In this document: positions 60,880 through 64,000 of the stretch, one piece after another | Position numbering within the stretch: the stretch's first letter is position 1 | Layout of the letters: each line of letters starts with the position of its first letter | DNA from: Nostoc sp. MS1 | GTDB taxonomy: Bacteria > Cyanobacteriota > Cyanobacteriia > Cyanobacteriales > Nostocaceae | Direction: 5' to 3' | Length of the DNA stretch: 64,000 bases | Assembly (NCBI RefSeq): GCF_019976755.1 | Contig: NZ_AP023441.1 | Location: 5,081,501-5,145,500 of the forward strand | The notes under the pieces: model-generated | The model's input: the letters and a program-made list of their open reading frames with translations, nothing else | Databases searched by the model: none | What the model was told of the DNA's origin: nothing | Translations under genes and position numbers: made by a program

Positions 60880-60992
60880 TTCTTGGGGAGCGGGGGGAGA
60901 TGAGGGAGATGTAGCTTTAGCTTCCCGTAGGGTGGAAGCAGGAGAGCAGGGGAGCAGGGAAGAAAAAACAACTGTCAACTGTCAACTGTCAA
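60880..60992. repeat. Interspersed repeats between stress-protein gene and hoxE
   Basis: GGGGGGAGATGAGGGAGATGTAGC and GGGGAGCAGGG blocks, plus CAACTGT units. The GAGATGTAGCTTTAG word (near 60908) also occurs upstream of the DUF3122 gene near 57296, so two hox gaps share a repeat. Confidence 0.7.
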
Positions 60993-61523
60993 CTAAGCCG
61001 ACAATACCTGTTGTTGCGAGGATTCTTCTGTACCTTCAGCTTTAACTAAACTACGTACTACATATACTGAACAAGGGGCGTGATGTAACACATAGTTACT
61101 CACACTACCCAGTAATAATTCTCTAATGCCAGATAATCCTCGGTGTCCCATGACAATTAAGTTAGCACCGCAATTTGTGGCGAGTTTACATATTGTCTTA
61201 CCAGGATTACCCATTGTTTGGGTAAACTCTGTAGATATTCCGGCTGTGTTGGCTTGAGCCGCAAAGTTTTGCAGCATCTTCACGCCTTCAGCTTTAAAGT
61301 TATCCCACTGATTTTGATATATATCAAAGCTTTGTCCGCTTAAACCAGGATAGTAGTCATAATTAGATACCATTGGTATGTGGGGACTGCCTTCTTCTTC
61401 TGGTGAGAGAACGTGTAGTAGTAATAAGTCGGCTTTTGTTGCCTTGGCTAATACTAATGCTTGTTCAAAAACCTGTTGTCCTATTTCTGAGCGATCCAAT
61501 GCTACGAGGATTTTGTTTGGCAT
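60993..61523 (-). CDS. Universal stress protein (UspA family), first gene of the hox series
   Basis: A 176-residue cytoplasmic protein from the ATG at 61523 (MPNKILVALDRSEIG), preceded by AGAGGT. The ATP-binding type of UspA is indicated by VALDRSEIG at the start and GHRGLSGIRELLLGSVSNYV (G-x2-G-x9-G-S) near the end. UspA proteins bind ATP or AMP and respond to growth arrest; a joint regulatory role with the CBS protein is inference. It lies on the hox strand, and the matching 16-base motif is 101 bases ahead of its start. The longer frame to 61592 lacks a ribosome binding site. Confidence 0.9.
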   Translation of the reverse strand: MPNKILVALDRSEIGQQVFEQALVLAKATKADLLLLHVLSPEEEGSPHIPMVSNYDYYPGLSGQSFDIYQNQWDNFKAEGVKMLQNFAAQANTAGISTEFTQTMGNPGKTICKLATNCGANLIVMGHRGLSGIRELLLGSVSNYVLHHAPCSVYVVRSLVKAEGTEESSQQQVLSA

Positions 61524-62046
61524 ATAGACCTCTAGTGGGTGGGTAAAAGGATACAAGGAACAGATAAAATATGAACTATGGAGTATAAACAACTGTCTTA
61601 CATCTATTATTCATAGGGTAACAATTTGAGGAACTTGTGAGGAAGAAGAAATCGAGTTGGAGGGCGATCGCTCTCATCAATAACGCACATATCAGTTCTT
61701 TTCCCTTGCGCTCTTAACAATGACTCTTTAAGCGAACATGATATAACTGGAAAAAAGGGTAGAAAAGTTCAAGAATATGAAATCGTCTTTAACACCTGCT
61801 AGATTTAAGAATATTTTCTTAATTATTAGTTTATGTGTATCATGTCCATATTTTTTTATTAAGTAACATATGTCTAAAGTTTGATAATTATGGATATTTA
61901 TTACTTAAAATAAATTTTTATAAGATTTAAAACCTAAAATAGTTTTTAGTATAAAAATGTTACTCATTATTATGTTTGCTGTACTTGAGAATTGTATTTA
62001 ATTATCCGAGTCGGTTAAATAATTAACATCAAAAAGACTTTTATAT
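61524..62046. other. 523-base intergenic region between the divergent hox series and the signalling gene
   Basis: It contains the 16-base motif at 61625-61640, a TATACT hexamer (minus strand, about 61575-61580) that could be a -10 box for the hox transcript, a HIP1 site near 61664, and long AT-rich DNA to 62046. I could not see a clear LexA box, although LexA and AbrB-like proteins control hox promoters in related bacteria. Confidence 0.55.
61625..61640 (-). promoter_or_regulatory. Candidate hox regulatory motif, copy upstream of the stress-protein gene
   Basis: TCACAAGTTCCTCAAA on the minus strand; identical to 58205-58220. There are 101 bases between it and the ATG at 61523, the same as for hoxU. 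Partial similarity continues upstream (TTCCT/TCCTT). Confidence 0.55.
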
Positions 62047-64000
62047 ATGAAAATTTTAGTTGTCGAGGATGACAAGTTAAATGCTTATGCACTGACAGCC
62101 GTTCTCACAGAGCAAAATTATGCAGTTGAAGTTGCGGTTGATGGTGATGCGGCTTGGGATTTAATCGATACCTATGACTATGATTTAATTCTATTAGATG
62201 TAATGTTGCCAAAGCTGGATGGTATTAGCCTTTGTCGGCAAATACGTTCCAGTGGTCGGCAGATGCCTATCCTGTTATTAACAGGCTGTGATAGTGGTCA
62301 CGAAAAGGCAATTGGATTAGATGCTGGTGCTGATGATTATGTAGTTAAGCCGTTTGATCAAGAAGAATTAGTGGCGCGTGTGCGGGCTTTATTGCGGCGG
62401 GGTGGAACTACAGCACAGCCCATTCTCGAATGCGGTAATTTGCGGCTTGACCCCAGCAGTTGCGAAGTCCGATACAATCAACAATTGCTCTCCCTCACTC
62501 CTAAAGAATATGCTCTTTTAGAGTTATTTTTGCGTAACAGCCGCCGTGTCTTTAGCTGTAGCATGATTTTAGAACACATATGGTCTTATGAAGACACTCC
62601 AGGGGAAGAAGCGGTTCGCACCCATATCAAAGGGTTACGAATGAAATTACGAAATGCAGGTGCGCCCAGTGATTTGGTAGAGACAGTCTATGGAATTGGC
62701 TATCGTCTCAAATCACAGGAGGAAGAACAGGAGAAAAAGAGTAATTCTCAAGGAAAACCTCAGCAGCAAACGCTAACAGCAATAGCTGGTATTTGGCAGA
62801 AGTTTTACGGACGGGTGGATGAGCAAGTCAGGATTTTGGAGCAAGCTGCAAACGCACTCACCCAACAAGCTTTAGACTCAGAATTGCGATCGCAAGCAAC
62901 CCGCGAAGCCCACACCTTAGCAGGTTCATTGGGAACGTTTGGTTTACCAGAAGGCTCGAAGTTAGCGAAGAAAATTGAGCAGCTTTTAAAATCAGATAAA
63001 AAGTTCACACCAACAGAATTAAAAAATCTGCAAAGTTGGGTCAAATCATTAAGACAAGCAGTTGCAGCACAAGAACCACAAGCATTACCACCATCAACAA
63101 CAGCAGCACCCCAGTTACCACAACACCCCCAAGCAGAAGCAAAAGTCTTAGCAGTAGATGACGACCCGCAAATTCTTGCATTGTTACAAACTTTACTTCA
63201 TCCTTGGGGACTACAAGTAATTACCCTAGATGATCCGCGTCAATTCTGGGAGAAGTTAGCAGATGTCAACCCAGACCTGTTAATTCTAGATGTGGAAATG
63301 CCTTACACAAATGGTATAGAACTATGCCAAGTCGTTAGAAATGACAGCCAATGGAGCGAATTACCCATACTGTTCCTCACAGTCCACAACGATAGAGAAA
63401 TTGTTAATCAAGTATTTAGTGTGGGTGCAGACGACTTTGTAAGCAAACCCATCGTCGGCCCTGAACTAGTAACCCGAATCATCAATCGATTAGAACGGGT
63501 AAAATTGCGGCGGAAAGTAAGTGAAAGTAGGAGTACAGGGGTACAGGTGTATAAGGGTGTAGGAGAAATCACCTCTCCCCCATCTCCCCCTACCCCCTCC
63601 ACTCCCTCCTTCACCGACTGGCGCACCATTTTCAATGCAGAACCAGAATGTATCAAAATTGTCGCGGCTGATGGTACTTTATTGGATATGAATCCAGCCG
63701 GGTTGGCAACTATAGAAGCCGATAGTGCTGATGCAGTGATTGGGAAGTCAGTATATTCGTTGATTGTGCCTGAATATAGACAGGCGTTTCGTCAATTCAA
63801 CGAAAGTGTTTGTCAAGGACAAGCAGGAAAGCTGGAATTTGAAATTATTACTTATAAAGGTAATCGTCGTTGGATGGCGACTCATGCTGTACCAGTGTGT
63901 AACGAAACAGATGGTAACTTGGTGCAGTTGGCAATTACACGGGATATCACACAATATAAACAAACAGAAGCAGAAATTAAACGCATCAATCGCACACTGC
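62047..64000 (+). CDS. Multidomain response regulator: REC, OmpR-type DNA-binding, HPt, REC, PAS (partial, runs off the window)
   Basis: Only the first 651 codons are present. Residues 1-115: receiver domain with EDD at 7-9, phospho-acceptor Asp51 and Lys101. Residues about 125-222: winged-helix OmpR-type DNA-binding domain (LTPKEYALLELFL; YGIGYRL). Residues about 245-340: HPt module with REAHTLAGSLG, histidine 289. Residues about 365-485: second receiver with DDD 371-373, Asp415 and Lys467. Residues about 522-635: PAS sensor domain. The rest probably encodes a kinase or diguanylate cyclase module beyond the window. A Pro/Ser linker (about 500-521) is translated from repeat DNA. The ATG at 62047 begins MKILVVEDD. 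Confidence 0.88.
   Translation, partial: MKILVVEDDKLNAYALTAVLTEQNYAVEVAVDGDAAWDLIDTYDYDLILLDVMLPKLDGISLCRQIRSSGRQMPILLLTGCDSGHEKAIGLDAGADDYVVKPFDQEELVARVRALLRRGGTTAQPILECGNLRLDPSSCEVRYNQQLLSLTPKEYALLELFLRNSRRVFSCSMILEHIWSYEDTPGEEAVRTHIKGLRMKLRNAGAPSDLVETVYGIGYRLKSQEEEQEKKSNSQGKPQQQTLTAIAGIWQKFYGRVDEQVRILEQAANALTQQALDSELRSQATREAHTLAGSLGTFGLPEGSKLAKKIEQLLKSDKKFTPTELKNLQSWVKSLRQAVAAQEPQALPPSTTAAPQLPQHPQAEAKVLAVDDDPQILALLQTLLHPWGLQVITLDDPRQFWEKLADVNPDLLILDVEMPYTNGIELCQVVRNDSQWSELPILFLTVHNDREIVNQVFSVGADDFVSKPIVGPELVTRIINRLERVKLRRKVSESRSTGVQVYKGVGEITSPPSPPTPSTPSFTDWRTIFNAEPECIKIVAADGTLLDMNPAGLATIEADSADAVIGKSVYSLIVPEYRQAFRQFNESVCQGQAGKLEFEIITYKGNRRWMATHAVPVCNETDGNLVQLAITRDITQYKQTEAEIKRINRTL
63526..63614 (+). 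repeat. STRR-type repeat inside the signalling gene
   Basis: AGTACAGGGGTACAGGTG and CATCTCCCCCTACCCCCTCC units match intergenic repeats of the window but remain in frame, encoding a Pro/Ser/Thr-rich interdomain linker (SPPSPPTPSTPS). Confidence 0.7.

Noticed and set aside
61524..62046. LexA box for the hox promoter
   Set aside because: No convincing cyanobacterial LexA site (RGTAC-N3-DGTWCB) could be read; only the repeated 16-base motif stands out.

Overview
The window looks like chromosome from a filamentous, heterocyst-forming cyanobacterium of the Nostoc/Anabaena/Trichormus group. Three things point there. The octamer GCGATCGC (HIP1) recurs throughout. Short heptamer repeats (TTAGTCA, CAACTGT, GGCAGGA and ATTCGTA types) fill many gaps between genes. 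The gene content includes a hormogonium polysaccharide (hps) locus and a bidirectional NiFe hydrogenase (hox) locus. I saw no phage, insertion sequence, CRISPR array, rRNA or tRNA.

Layout. 1-8.7 kb: end of clpX, an alpha/beta hydrolase, a ComFB-like protein, an FAD oxidoreductase, a YaaW-like protein, an O-antigen-ligase-like polymerase, a possible small RNA, a DUF3598 protein and FtsX. 8.8-14.3 kb: a GAF-SpoIIE phosphatase, ftsY, nusB and a DUF502 membrane protein. 14.6-28.8 kb: a surface-glycan and pseudopilin region, all on the minus strand. It runs hpsA, hpsB, hpsC, a GspH-like pseudopilin, two tandem HpsE-type glycosyltransferases, a third glycosyltransferase and another GspH-like protein, followed by a TIGR04282 protein, an HpsJ-like protein and a WaaE-like glycosyltransferase. 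29.4-35.4 kb: rpmB, htpG, a methyltransferase and clpB. 35.8-41.5 kb: gloA, eno, an argC-like gene whose catalytic cysteine position is altered, ribBA and two orphan hicB-like genes. 42-48.5 kb: a Nudix hydrolase, an enolase-superfamily racemase overlapping a DUF1611 gene (a DgcA/DgcN-like pair), a DUF697 GTPase, a murein amidase, a nucleoside hydrolase and a yeast-FCY1-like cytosine deaminase. 48.7-61.5 kb: the hydrogenase region. 62 kb to the end: a large REC-wHTH-HPt-REC-PAS signalling protein that runs off the window.

The hydrogenase region is the most coherent system. One minus-strand series runs from a universal stress protein through hoxE, hoxF, a membrane protein, hoxU, a DUF3122 protein, hoxY and a CBS-domain protein to hoxH. 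The HoxH-specific protease gene (hoxW) lies on the opposite strand, 15 bases ahead of a fused ADP-forming acyl-CoA synthetase/GNAT acetyltransferase. An exact 16-base motif sits 101 bases upstream of both the stress-protein start and the hoxU start, which suggests two similarly controlled promoters.

Other points worth attention are the type II secretion-tip-like make-up of HpsA-D with shared cysteine-containing C-termini, the altered ArgC active site, and repeat DNA that has entered two reading frames without breaking them. Gene calls rest on motif and family recognition by eye; no database search was run.
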